A DNA stretch of 64,000 bases from an uncultured Aquimarina sp. (GTDB lineage: Bacteria; Bacteroidota; Bacteroidia; Flavobacteriales; Flavobacteriaceae): contig NZ_CANLYD010000001.1 of assembly GCF_947495315.1 (NCBI RefSeq), positions 124,001 through 188,000 of the forward strand, in the 5' to 3' direction. Below the pieces are notes generated by a model. It saw only the letters and a program-made list of their open reading frames with translations, was not told the DNA's origin and searched no databases. Position 1 is the stretch's first letter; each line of letters starts with the position of its first letter. Positions 56,217 to 64,000 of the stretch are shown here, piece after piece. The translations under genes were made by a program, and so were the position numbers.

Positions 56217-57734
56217 GTGGCTAATTCAAAAAAAAAAATATTAAATCCATTTTTTGGTGCCTTTATTTTTCTATTTATTTCATTGTCGTTATTTAGCAAT
56301 CATGATAAGATAAATACTTTAAATAATGGGGGCATCGAATTTAATGAACTCATAATTTCTGCAACGAAATATTATGACGATAATCGGTATGCTTTAGCTA
56401 TTAAAAATTATGAGAGAGCCTTAGAACAAGTAACTGGAGATTCTATAGCTATATTTAAAAGATTAGCATTTTCATATGCTAAGAGTAATCAACCGGAACT
56501 TGCTAGTAAATACATACATAAATATGTTATAGTAAGTTTGAATCCCTCTTTTGTAGGACACAGCTACTTTGATGTAATCAGTGATTCTGAAGAATATCAA
56601 TTACTAGCGGACACGTATCTAAAACAAGTTGGGTTATGGTCAATTTTCTGCTTTTATGTCGCATTCATAGGGTTTTTTATATCTATAGTTTTAAATTTTA
56701 GAGAAAAATCAGACAGAGTTGCTAATTTACTGATGAGTGCCTTCATATTGATACATTCGTTTTTTATAATTCATATTGGCTTATATTTTTCTAACTATCA
56801 GTACTATCTGCCTCATATATTTTATATGTCTACATTGTTTTCTTTCTTATATGGACCTCTTATCTATTTTTATTTCAAAAGAGTTACTATAAGTTATAGT
56901 TTTAAACGTTTGGATTTATTGCATTTGGTACCTTCCTTATTATTGGTAGTGTTGTTGTTTCCAATTTACAGCCTGCCTTCGAATGAAAAACTAAGTATAA
57001 TATTAAATAAAGAGAGACCTTATATAAATCTAATATCAATTTCTAAATTAATATCGCTATTAATTTATGGAGGTTTAGTTATAAAAATGTATTTGAATTC
57101 TATTAAAATCAATAGATATTTTTCCAAAATAGTATTTAACTGGCAGAGAAATATTGTTGTTTTCTGTTCTGTTTATATCGTTTCCTACGGTATATATTCA
57201 ATATTGATTATAAAACAAGTTCTTAGTGGTTTTTTGTTTTACGTCCAGATTGTATCCATGGCATTACTTGTACTATATGTAGGCTATACCGCTTTTGTTC
57301 AGCCTAGTGTTTTTGGTGTTTTAAGATTGATTAAAAATAATATACCACCAGAAATCGATAAGTATAAGAAATCTGGTCTTACTGAAAGTTTGTCACTGGA
57401 GTTAAAGGAGAAGTTGCAATATCTTCTTGATGAAAAGAAAATTTATAAACAAAATGATATTACTCTTCAGAAATTAGCACAATATTTGGATACTACAAGA
57501 CACAATACTTCTCAGATCATAAATGAACATTTTGATCTAAACTTTTTTGAATTAATAAATAAGTCTAGAATTGAAGAAGCAAAAGAATTATTAAAAGGAG
57601 AAAAACATAAGAACTTTAATATTATCGATGTGGCCTATGAAGTGGGTTTTAATAATAAAGTTACCTTCAATAAATCTTTCAAGAAATATAATCAGATAAC
57701 TCCATCTCAATATGTTAAATCCTTCGTTGCTTAA
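56217..57734 (+). CDS. Membrane-embedded AraC-type regulator (TPR + 7 TM + HTH)
   Basis: A GTG start at 56217 (ANSKKKILNPFFGAFIFLF) gives 505 residues; no nearby ATG fits. A hydrophobic segment (10-27) leads into a TPR-like helical domain (about 40-115, NYERALEQVTGDSIAIFKRL), seven membrane segments (near 140-160, 170-192, 201-221, 236-252, 270-293, 312-333 and 338-360), and a C-terminal AraC-type DNA-binding domain (about 410-502: LAQYLDTTRHNTSQIINEHF, then VAYEVGFNNKVTFNKSFKKY). It should sense outside or at the membrane and bind DNA directly. A close paralogue follows, and then SusC/SusD. About 280 bp upstream has no recognised feature. Confidence 0.85.
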   Translation: MANSKKKILNPFFGAFIFLFISLSLFSNHDKINTLNNGGIEFNELIISATKYYDDNRYALAIKNYERALEQVTGDSIAIFKRLAFSYAKSNQPELASKYIHKYVIVSLNPSFVGHSYFDVISDSEEYQLLADTYLKQVGLWSIFCFYVAFIGFFISIVLNFREKSDRVANLLMSAFILIHSFFIIHIGLYFSNYQYYLPHIFYMSTLFSFLYGPLIYFYFKRVTISYSFKRLDLLHLVPSLLLVVLLFPIYSLPSNEKLSIILNKERPYINLISISKLISLLIYGGLVIKMYLNSIKINRYFSKIVFNWQRNIVVFCSVYIVSYGIYSILIIKQVLSGFLFYVQIVSMALLVLYVGYTAFVQPSVFGVLRLIKNNIPPEIDKYKKSGLTESLSLELKEKLQYLLDEKKIYKQNDITLQKLAQYLDTTRHNTSQIINEHFDLNFFELINKSRIEEAKELLKGEKHKNFNIIDVAYEVGFNNKVTFNKSFKKYNQITPSQYVKSFVA

Positions 57735-57926
57735 CTTGTATTAGACATAATATTATTCTAAAATAGGATGTGTTATTTTGTAATGTAACTTTAGTAAGTG
57801 GGGTCAAAAGTATCTAAGAGAACTATGAAGTTTGTTAACTAACATTTGTTTTTTGTTAATATTAAAACATAAAAAGTAAAAAACATATTTGTAAATTTGT
57901 GGATTAGGTATTTGTTTATCTCAATT

Positions 57927-59456
57927 ATGTGGCTAACTCAACTAAACATTACCGTATCATTATCACGATTTAGGGCTTTATTTTTTTTATTGATTTTAAT
58001 TTCTTTATCCGCTTCTGGTTCGAACGGAAAAAACTTAAGTTCAAAAAATGCTAAATCCCAGATTGATAGTTTGTTTTATTCTGCGGAAGATAATTTTCAG
58101 AATGAACGATTTCTTATGGCCATTTCGGAATATAAAATAGTATTAGAAAAAGGAACTATTGATTCTTCGGTTGTCTATAAAAAAATAGCATTTGCTTATA
58201 CTAAATTAAACCAACCTGAACTTGCTTGTAAGTATATAGAAATATATATAAAAAGGAGTCTAGATGTTGAGTTTGTTGGACATAGTTATTTTAATGAGAT
58301 CAGCTCTTCTAAGTCATATCAGGCGTTATCTAGTAAATACCTTAAAAAAATAAATTTTTGGGCTCTATTTTGTTTATACGTAGGATTTATAGGTGTATTT
58401 ATATATACTGTGTTAAATTTAAGGAAGGGACCGGATAAGATTGCGAACTTTTTGATAAGTACCTTTTTGTTAATCCATTCTTTTTTCATTATTAGGATTA
58501 GCATATTAATAACTAATTACGAATATTACCTACCCCATACTCTATATTTATCTGCGTCATTTTCATTTTTATATGGTCCACTTATTTATTTTTATTTTAA
58601 AAGAGTAGCAACAAAATATGAGTTTAAACTTATAGATATATTGCATTTAGTACCTACCGTTATATTTCTCATTCTTTTATTTCCTATTTATTCTTTACCT
58701 CAGGAAGAGAAATTGAGAATGATAATAAATAATGAGAGACCATACTTACAGGTACTTGTGACTTTTAAATTAATATCACTAATAATCTACATAGGATTGA
58801 TTATAACAATTTATATTACTTCAATTAAGAAAAATAAAAATTTAGTTATAGGAGAACGTAATAGGTTACGAAACATAGTAATCTTGTGTGCTATTTATAT
58901 TATTGCCTACACGATTTATGCGGTTCTTATAAACCAATTCATTATAAGGGGCTTTTTATTTTACTTACAGATAATTTCTATGTCCTTACTGGCGTTATAT
59001 ATAAGTTATACTTCTTATGCTCGTTTAATTCTTTTTGAAAACTCAAAAGGAATAAAAGGTAAAACTAAAATACAGTTTCACAAGTATAGGAAATCAAATC
59101 TAACAGAGAGTTTATCGGCAGAATTAAAAGAGAAATTGTTGATACTTTTAGACCAAGAGAAAGTTTACCTCCAAAATGATATCACCCTTCAAAAGTTGGC
59201 AGATTATTTAGATACAACTCGTAATAATGCTTCTCAGATTATAAATGAGCATTTTGACCTTAATTTTTTTGAACTAATTAATACGTATAGAATAAAGGAA
59301 GCAAAGGAAATTCTGAAAAACGAGAAATCAAAAAATCTTAATCTTATAGAAGTTGCCTATGAGGTCGGTTTTAACAATAAAGTGACATTTAATAAATCTT
59401 TCAAGAAATATAATCATACCACTCCATCCGAGTATGTGAAATCGCTTATCACATAA
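57927..59456 (+). CDS. Membrane-embedded AraC-type regulator, paralogue of preceding gene
   Basis: The frame opens at TTG 57897; the ATG at 57927 (MWLTQLNITVSLSRFRALFF) is preferred and gives 509 residues. The layout is the same as the 505-residue neighbour: N-terminal hydrophobic segment, TPR-like region (ISEYKIVLEKGTIDSSVVYK), seven membrane helices, and a C-terminal AraC HTH (LADYLDTTRNNASQIINEHF, VAYEVGFNNKVTFNKSFKKY). The HTH domains are close to identical, whereas the TPR and membrane parts have diverged, so the two may read different signals and share DNA sites. It precedes susC by about 245 bp of non-coding DNA with a -7 box. Confidence 0.85.
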   Translation: MWLTQLNITVSLSRFRALFFLLILISLSASGSNGKNLSSKNAKSQIDSLFYSAEDNFQNERFLMAISEYKIVLEKGTIDSSVVYKKIAFAYTKLNQPELACKYIEIYIKRSLDVEFVGHSYFNEISSSKSYQALSSKYLKKINFWALFCLYVGFIGVFIYTVLNLRKGPDKIANFLISTFLLIHSFFIIRISILITNYEYYLPHTLYLSASFSFLYGPLIYFYFKRVATKYEFKLIDILHLVPTVIFLILLFPIYSLPQEEKLRMIINNERPYLQVLVTFKLISLIIYIGLIITIYITSIKKNKNLVIGERNRLRNIVILCAIYIIAYTIYAVLINQFIIRGFLFYLQIISMSLLALYISYTSYARLILFENSKGIKGKTKIQFHKYRKSNLTESLSAELKEKLLILLDQEKVYLQNDITLQKLADYLDTTRNNASQIINEHFDLNFFELINTYRIKEAKEILKNEKSKNLNLIEVAYEVGFNNKVTFNKSFKKYNHTTPSEYVKSLIT

Positions 59457-59600
59457 TATTTTACTTTTCGAAATTAGATATTTTTAGGTAAACTTATGTA
59501 GGGTTTACCCTTTTTTACTGGTATTATATGTTTTTTTATTAACGTAATCATAAGTAAGGAAGGGAGAATATAATTACAGTTTCTACGGAAATTTTATTCT

Positions 59601-59608
59601 AGTTTTGT
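59601..59608 (+). promoter_or_regulatory. -7 promoter box (TAGTTTTG) of the susCD operon
   Basis: This exact TAnnTTTG match lies 93 bp before the chosen SusC ATG at 59702. The region between the second AraC gene and this box (59457-59600) is the likely site for regulator binding. No clear dyad was found there by eye. Confidence 0.6.
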
Positions 59609-59701
59609 AATGCATATACCTTGAGTTCGCCTTCTTTTTATTCTAGCCTTCCTCCTTATGATTATACTAAGCTAATTTATATAATCTTGAAAATTTTATT
59701 T

Positions 59702-62700
59702 ATGAGAGTACATCATTACAAATTGTTAATGTTCATGTTTTGGATGTCCAGCATTGCATTTGCTCAACAAAAAACAATCTCGGGTAATGTAACCGACGAC
59801 AAAGGGTTGCCATTGCCAGGTGTAAATGTATTGGTAAAAAATACTGATAATGGTACCCAAACTGATTTCGATGGTAATTATTCTATTAATGCAGCAAGAG
59901 GAGCTGTTTTATCTTTTAGTTATGTAAGTTTTACTACCAAAAATGTCGTAGTAGGTGATTCTGATACTATCAATGTGCAACTAGTAGTTTCAGCAGCGGA
60001 GCTAGAGGAGGTTGTCGTAGTTGCTTATGGATCACAGGTTAAAAAGAAATTAGTAACTAGTATTAGTACAGTTGGAGGTGATGATATCGAAAATATTATT
60101 GCAGATTCTCCGCAAAACATATTACAAGGTCAAGCATCTGGGGTTCAGGTGTTTTCTAGTTCGGGAGGATTAGGGGCGGCACCTACCATTAATATAAGAG
60201 GTTCTGCCTCCATAACAAGTAATACCAGACCATTGTTTGTTATTGACGGGGTAACGCTAGGGGACAGTTTTACCACCTTTAATCAAGGTACTGGAGCTGG
60301 TATTAATCCTTTGGCTAGTATCAATCCAAATGATATTGAGAGTATATCCGTTCTAAAATCAGCAGCAGCTTCGGCATTGTATGGTTCTCGTGGAGCGAAT
60401 GGAGTTGTACTTATTACAACCAAACGTGGAAATAAAAATGGAAAAGTGACGGTTGATATAGACGTAAACACTTCATTTGCTAGAATAACCGACACTCCAG
60501 ATTTGTTAAATGCTCAGCAATTTATTGATTTTACAACACTCGTAAGAAATGGTTCTGCTGTAACAGCAAATCCACTAACTAGTGCAGGAGGGGAATTTGA
60601 CGCATTAGATGCAATTTTGAGAACGGCTATAAGCCAATCCTACAATTTTAGTATAAGAGGTGGTAACGAAAAAAGCAATTATTTTATTGGAGCTACCCGT
60701 GAGGATATAGAAGGTATAAGAATAGGTGATAATTTAGAGAGAACTAGCTTTAGATCTAATATACAAGTTAAAGCCACTGATTGGTTAACAGCGACCTTAA
60801 ATGCGAATGTATCACATAATCGATTCGATAGGGTTCCGAATGAAAATAGTTTTGCTTCCCCGTATACCATTGCTTTACTGCAAAGGCCAGATGTAGAGCC
60901 ATTTGATGATCAGGGTAATTTTACAACAGCTGGTAATGTGGGCGGGGGTAACGTGATAGCCCAAGAAGCATTAAATCTTAACTTAGCTACAACCACCCGT
61001 ATTATTGCAAATGGATCTCTAGATTTTAATCTATCTTCTTTGATAGATGGTTTAAGTTTTAAACAAGATATAGGAATTGACAGAACGTTTACGGAAAATC
61101 AACAAAGAAATGTTGAGCTATTAACTCCAGGAGGATTTGCAGCAAACTCTGTTTTTCAACAAAATAGATATATTCTCAACAGTTTACTCTCCTATAACAA
61201 AACTTTTGGAGATGCACATAATCTAAATCTTTTGGCAGGATATTCTTTTGAAGATAATCAATTAAGGAATGTTCAAACACAAGGTACAGGGTTTTTGTCT
61301 GATGCACAATTAAATATTGAGTCGGCTTCAACATTCCCTGTTACCTCTTCAAGTGGTGATGCAACTAGGCTAGTATCTTCATTAGGTAGATTAACATACG
61401 ATTACGCAGATGGTAAATATATTGTAGAAGGTTCTATAAGAAGAGATGGTTCTTCTAGATTTGGTGCTAATAACAGATTTGGAACATTCTGGTCAGCAGC
61501 AGTAGGATGGAATATATCTGATGAAGCGTTCATGCAGAACGTAGATTGGATTCAGGGACTCAAACTAAGTGCAAGTTATGGTACAACCGGAAACGATAGA
61601 ATTGGAACTCTTAATGTTTTCCCAGCATTAGGACTTTTTGCAGGAAATAATTATAATGGTAATCCAGGTCTAACACCTTCAACACTAAGTAATCCAGATT
61701 TACAGTGGGAAAGTACCACAACTCGAGATATAGGGTTAACAGCAGCTTTTTTTAATAGAAGATTAACTTTTAATGTAGAATATTACAACAATGTGACAGA
61801 TGATTTAATTTTATTTGTTCCTAAAGATCCAACATTCAACAATGGATTAAATGGAAGAAACGAAAACATTGGAGAATTAGAAAATAGAGGTGTTGACGTA
61901 ACTATAGATGCTGTGATTTTTGATGGTGCAAACGACGGTTTTAAATGGACTTCAAGCTTAAATCTTGGATTTAATGAAAATGAAGTAACCAATCTTCCTG
62001 ATGGAACTAGTGTAGATGAGAATGGGAATAAATTTGTTGATCGTACGGGTGGATCTCTAGCATTTTCAGGACAGAGAGCTGTAGAAGGTTTTTCTGTAAA
62101 TACTTGGTATTTAGTTCCTTATTTAGGAGTTAATCCTCAGACAGGAGATGCAGAATGGTTAGGTGCTGATGGTAGTCCAACGACAACTCCAGTAGCTGCA
62201 GATAGACGTATAGTAGGTCAGGCAAATCCTGATGTAGTCGGAGGATTTACTAATGTGTTTACCTATAAAAACTGGTCATTAAATACATTATTCAATTTTT
62301 CTTTTGGTAATGATGTCTTATTAACTTCTAGGACATTTACAGAAAACCCAATAAGTGGATTCAATAAATCAACAAGAGTGTTAAATGTTTGGCAGCAACC
62401 AGGAGATCAGGCTTTTATACCAAGTCCTGATAGTCCAACTATAAATACTTTTAACCAAAACTCAACGGCTCAGCTCGAGGATGGATCTTTCGTTAGATTA
62501 AAAAATGTAACCTTAGCGTATACACTTTCTGATAAATATTTAGAAAAAACTTTTATTAATAAAATAAGATTATATGCTACGGCAACAAATTTATTAACTT
62601 TTAAAAGTGATGGATTAGACGGATATGATCCTGAAGTATCCAATGGTTCCGATGGTTTTGATGCGGCTGGTCAAGATTTCTTTACTTTACCACAAGCATC

Positions 62701-62734
62701 AACATATACTTTTGGACTTAATGTTTCTTTCTAA
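59702..62734 (+). CDS. SusC/RagA-family TonB-linked outer-membrane protein
   Basis: The frame opens at TTG 59621, but the ATG at 59702 (MRVHHYKLLMFMFWMSSIAF) provides a proper signal peptide and gives 1010 residues. A carboxypeptidase-like domain (about 25-95: SGNVTDDKGLPLPGVNVLVK), a TonB-box-like region (ELEEVVVVAYGSQ), a SusC plug (SGVQVFSSSGGLGAAPTINI, RPLFVIDGV and ANGVVLITTKRG) and a long barrel ending in YTFGLNVSF follow. It forms the transporter of a SusCD uptake complex with the next gene. No polysaccharide-degrading enzyme is in the window, so the substrate (glycan, peptide or other) is open. Confidence 0.95.
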   Translation: MRVHHYKLLMFMFWMSSIAFAQQKTISGNVTDDKGLPLPGVNVLVKNTDNGTQTDFDGNYSINAARGAVLSFSYVSFTTKNVVVGDSDTINVQLVVSAAELEEVVVVAYGSQVKKKLVTSISTVGGDDIENIIADSPQNILQGQASGVQVFSSSGGLGAAPTINIRGSASITSNTRPLFVIDGVTLGDSFTTFNQGTGAGINPLASINPNDIESISVLKSAAASALYGSRGANGVVLITTKRGNKNGKVTVDIDVNTSFARITDTPDLLNAQQFIDFTTLVRNGSAVTANPLTSAGGEFDALDAILRTAISQSYNFSIRGGNEKSNYFIGATREDIEGIRIGDNLERTSFRSNIQVKATDWLTATLNANVSHNRFDRVPNENSFASPYTIALLQRPDVEPFDDQGNFTTAGNVGGGNVIAQEALNLNLATTTRIIANGSLDFNLSSLIDGLSFKQDIGIDRTFTENQQRNVELLTPGGFAANSVFQQNRYILNSLLSYNKTFGDAHNLNLLAGYSFEDNQLRNVQTQGTGFLSDAQLNIESASTFPVTSSSGDATRLVSSLGRLTYDYADGKYIVEGSIRRDGSSRFGANNRFGTFWSAAVGWNISDEAFMQNVDWIQGLKLSASYGTTGNDRIGTLNVFPALGLFAGNNYNGNPGLTPSTLSNPDLQWESTTTRDIGLTAAFFNRRLTFNVEYYNNVTDDLILFVPKDPTFNNGLNGRNENIGELENRGVDVTIDAVIFDGANDGFKWTSSLNLGFNENEVTNLPDGTSVDENGNKFVDRTGGSLAFSGQRAVEGFSVNTWYLVPYLGVNPQTGDAEWLGADGSPTTTPVAADRRIVGQANPDVVGGFTNVFTYKNWSLNTLFNFSFGNDVLLTSRTFTENPISGFNKSTRVLNVWQQPGDQAFIPSPDSPTINTFNQNSTAQLEDGSFVRLKNVTLAYTLSDKYLEKTFINKIRLYATATNLLTFKSDGLDGYDPEVSNGSDGFDAAGQDFFTLPQASTYTFGLNVSF

Positions 62735-62759
62735 CAGTTTAACGAGATAATACATATAT

Positions 62760-64000
62760 ATGAAAACAAGTATAAATACAAACAATAAATTTAGTGTACT
62801 AGTAATTTTATTAGTAGTACTACTAACAACTTCTTGCGAAGATAAAATAGAATTATTACCTGAAGATCTTACGGTTAACGAAGTTGTATTTTCCAATGGA
62901 GCCTTAGCATTAGGAGCTGTAACAGGAATATATAATAGAGCACAACAGGATGATGTATTGAACGGTACACTACAATTTAGTTCAGAGTGGCAAGCCGATA
63001 ATGTAGATTTTATAGGTACGTTTACCACATTTGGAGAGATAAGGGATTATGCAACGTTGGCTGCTAATACTTCAGTTTTTGGTATGTGGGATGATAATTA
63101 TGAAGTTATCGGAGCGGCAAATTTAGTTATTGATAATGTTCCTTTAATTGAAGATGTGAGTTTTACAGCAGAGCAGCGTACGCAGGCTATAGCAGAAGCT
63201 AGATTTCTGAGAGCCTTGGTATACTTTAATATCGCTACTGTCTTTGGTCAACCTTTGCAAGTTGGAGCAGGTGAAAATAATTTGAGTGTTCCTCTTGTGA
63301 CCTCGTCAGAACTTGATCAAGAATTACCTAGAGCAACGTTAGGCGAAATATATGATTTTGTAGAATCCGAATTCTTAGCTGTTATTCCTGATTTAGCTGA
63401 TGGTACTAGAATATTAGCTAATCCCGGAGCTTGCAGAGCATTTTTGGCACGATTATACTTATATCAGGAACGTTGGGATGATGCTGCAAATTTTGCAAAC
63501 GATGTGATCAATGATTCTTTTTATAGTCTAGCAACAGATTATACGTTCTATGATTCACCTGATGCAACAGAGCATATATTTACACTGCTAAATGACCCAG
63601 TGGATGGTCAGGATTCTGGACAAGGTTTTTCTGGATTAAGTAATCCTGTACCAGAAGGTAGGGGGGATGTTCCTTTTTCCCAAAATTTGTTAGATGCGTA
63701 TGCAGAAGAAGCTGGAGACCTAAGATTTATAACTCAGACAGGAGCTGGAGCTGAAGGTCCAGATAGAATCTTTACCAATAAATTTCCTGAGGGGGATAAT
63801 AATTCAGACGATGCCCCTGTGATGAGAGTTACCGAAATGTATCTAACCAGAGCAGAAGCTAATTTAAGAGGTAATACATCTATCGGTGCTACACCGCTTG
63901 ACGATATTAATGCCCTTAGAAGTAGAGCAGGATTATCTGATTTAACTAGTGTTGATTTAGATATTATTTTAAATGAACGTAGAAAAGAGTTGGCCTTCGA
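62760..64000 (+). CDS. SusD/RagB-family nutrient-binding lipoprotein, 3' truncated by window edge
   Basis: The ATG at 62760 lies 25 bp after the susC stop. The N-terminus (MKTSINTNNKFSVLVILLVV, lipobox LTTSC) is a lipoprotein signal. SusD features are the early TPR region (TAEQRTQAIAEARFLRALVY), AFLARLYLYQERWDDAANF, and the C-terminal MRVTEMYLTRAEANLRGN with ILNERRKELAF. About 413 codons are visible and the gene runs off the window, probably missing a few dozen residues. It caps the SusC barrel and captures the substrate on the cell surface. Confidence 0.95.
   Translation, partial: MKTSINTNNKFSVLVILLVVLLTTSCEDKIELLPEDLTVNEVVFSNGALALGAVTGIYNRAQQDDVLNGTLQFSSEWQADNVDFIGTFTTFGEIRDYATLAANTSVFGMWDDNYEVIGAANLVIDNVPLIEDVSFTAEQRTQAIAEARFLRALVYFNIATVFGQPLQVGAGENNLSVPLVTSSELDQELPRATLGEIYDFVESEFLAVIPDLADGTRILANPGACRAFLARLYLYQERWDDAANFANDVINDSFYSLATDYTFYDSPDATEHIFTLLNDPVDGQDSGQGFSGLSNPVPEGRGDVPFSQNLLDAYAEEAGDLRFITQTGAGAEGPDRIFTNKFPEGDNNSDDAPVMRVTEMYLTRAEANLRGNTSIGATPLDDINALRSRAGLSDLTSVDLDIILNERRKELAF

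Overview
The window is AT-rich DNA from a member of the Bacteroidota, most likely a marine Flavobacteriaceae. The support is: several proteins with type IX secretion (T9SS) sorting domains, SusC/SusD and other TonB-dependent receptors, DUF4249 and DUF5606 proteins, and TAnnTTTG (-7) boxes upstream of many genes. The genus (for example Aquimarina-like) is a guess. No rRNA, tRNA, CRISPR array, integrase or transposase gene was seen.

Layout. 1-6.2 kb: the 3' part of a TonB-dependent receptor, a DUF1569 protein, an unknown protein, formate-THF ligase, a small membrane protein, and a pdxH gene interrupted by one in-frame TGA. 6.2-9.3 kb: an adenine-deaminase-type Add-family enzyme and uvrB. 9.4-15.4 kb: two giant T9SS type B cargo proteins whose last ~275 residues are almost identical at DNA level. 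15.4-18.8 kb: an ABC-2 exporter pair and a secreted M28 peptidase. 18.9-23.2 kb: an unrecognised protein with kinase-like motifs and two paralogous NVGIGT-repeat (tail-fibre-like) exported proteins. 23.5-28.7 kb: a mostly housekeeping run (nucleoid-associated protein, four-helix-bundle gene flanked by octamer repeats, heme A synthase, CCA transferase, TsaC).

28.9-42.4 kb is the main accessory region. A lipooligosaccharide/envelope glycan cluster (GT4, methyltransferase, CgeB-like protein, three GT2s, WaaP/Kdo-kinase-like protein, GT9 heptosyltransferase-like protein) is interrupted by a compact operon of TonB receptor, DUF4249 lipoprotein, LytS-type histidine kinase and LytTR regulator. Two copies of a palindromic repeat sit directly upstream of a convergent GT2/GT9 pair.

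42.5-55.9 kb is core metabolism and cell maintenance (dapD, ruvX, def, DUF5606, pyrG, yidC, FAS1 lipoprotein, YwqK-like protein, mnmA, secreted S8 protease, flavin oxidoreductase, mazG), with a glycosyltransferase relic before mazG. 56.2-64 kb holds two tandem membrane-embedded AraC-type regulators (TPR + 7 TM + HTH) followed by a SusC/SusD pair; this looks like a substrate-uptake locus whose remaining genes lie past the window edge.

The best candidates for something new are the receptor-DUF4249-kinase-regulator operon, the tandem 7TM-AraC regulators beside SusCD, the palindromes heading the GT2/GT9 pair, and the kinase-like unknown at 18.9 kb. All functional assignments are made by eye from sequence motifs; no database search was run.
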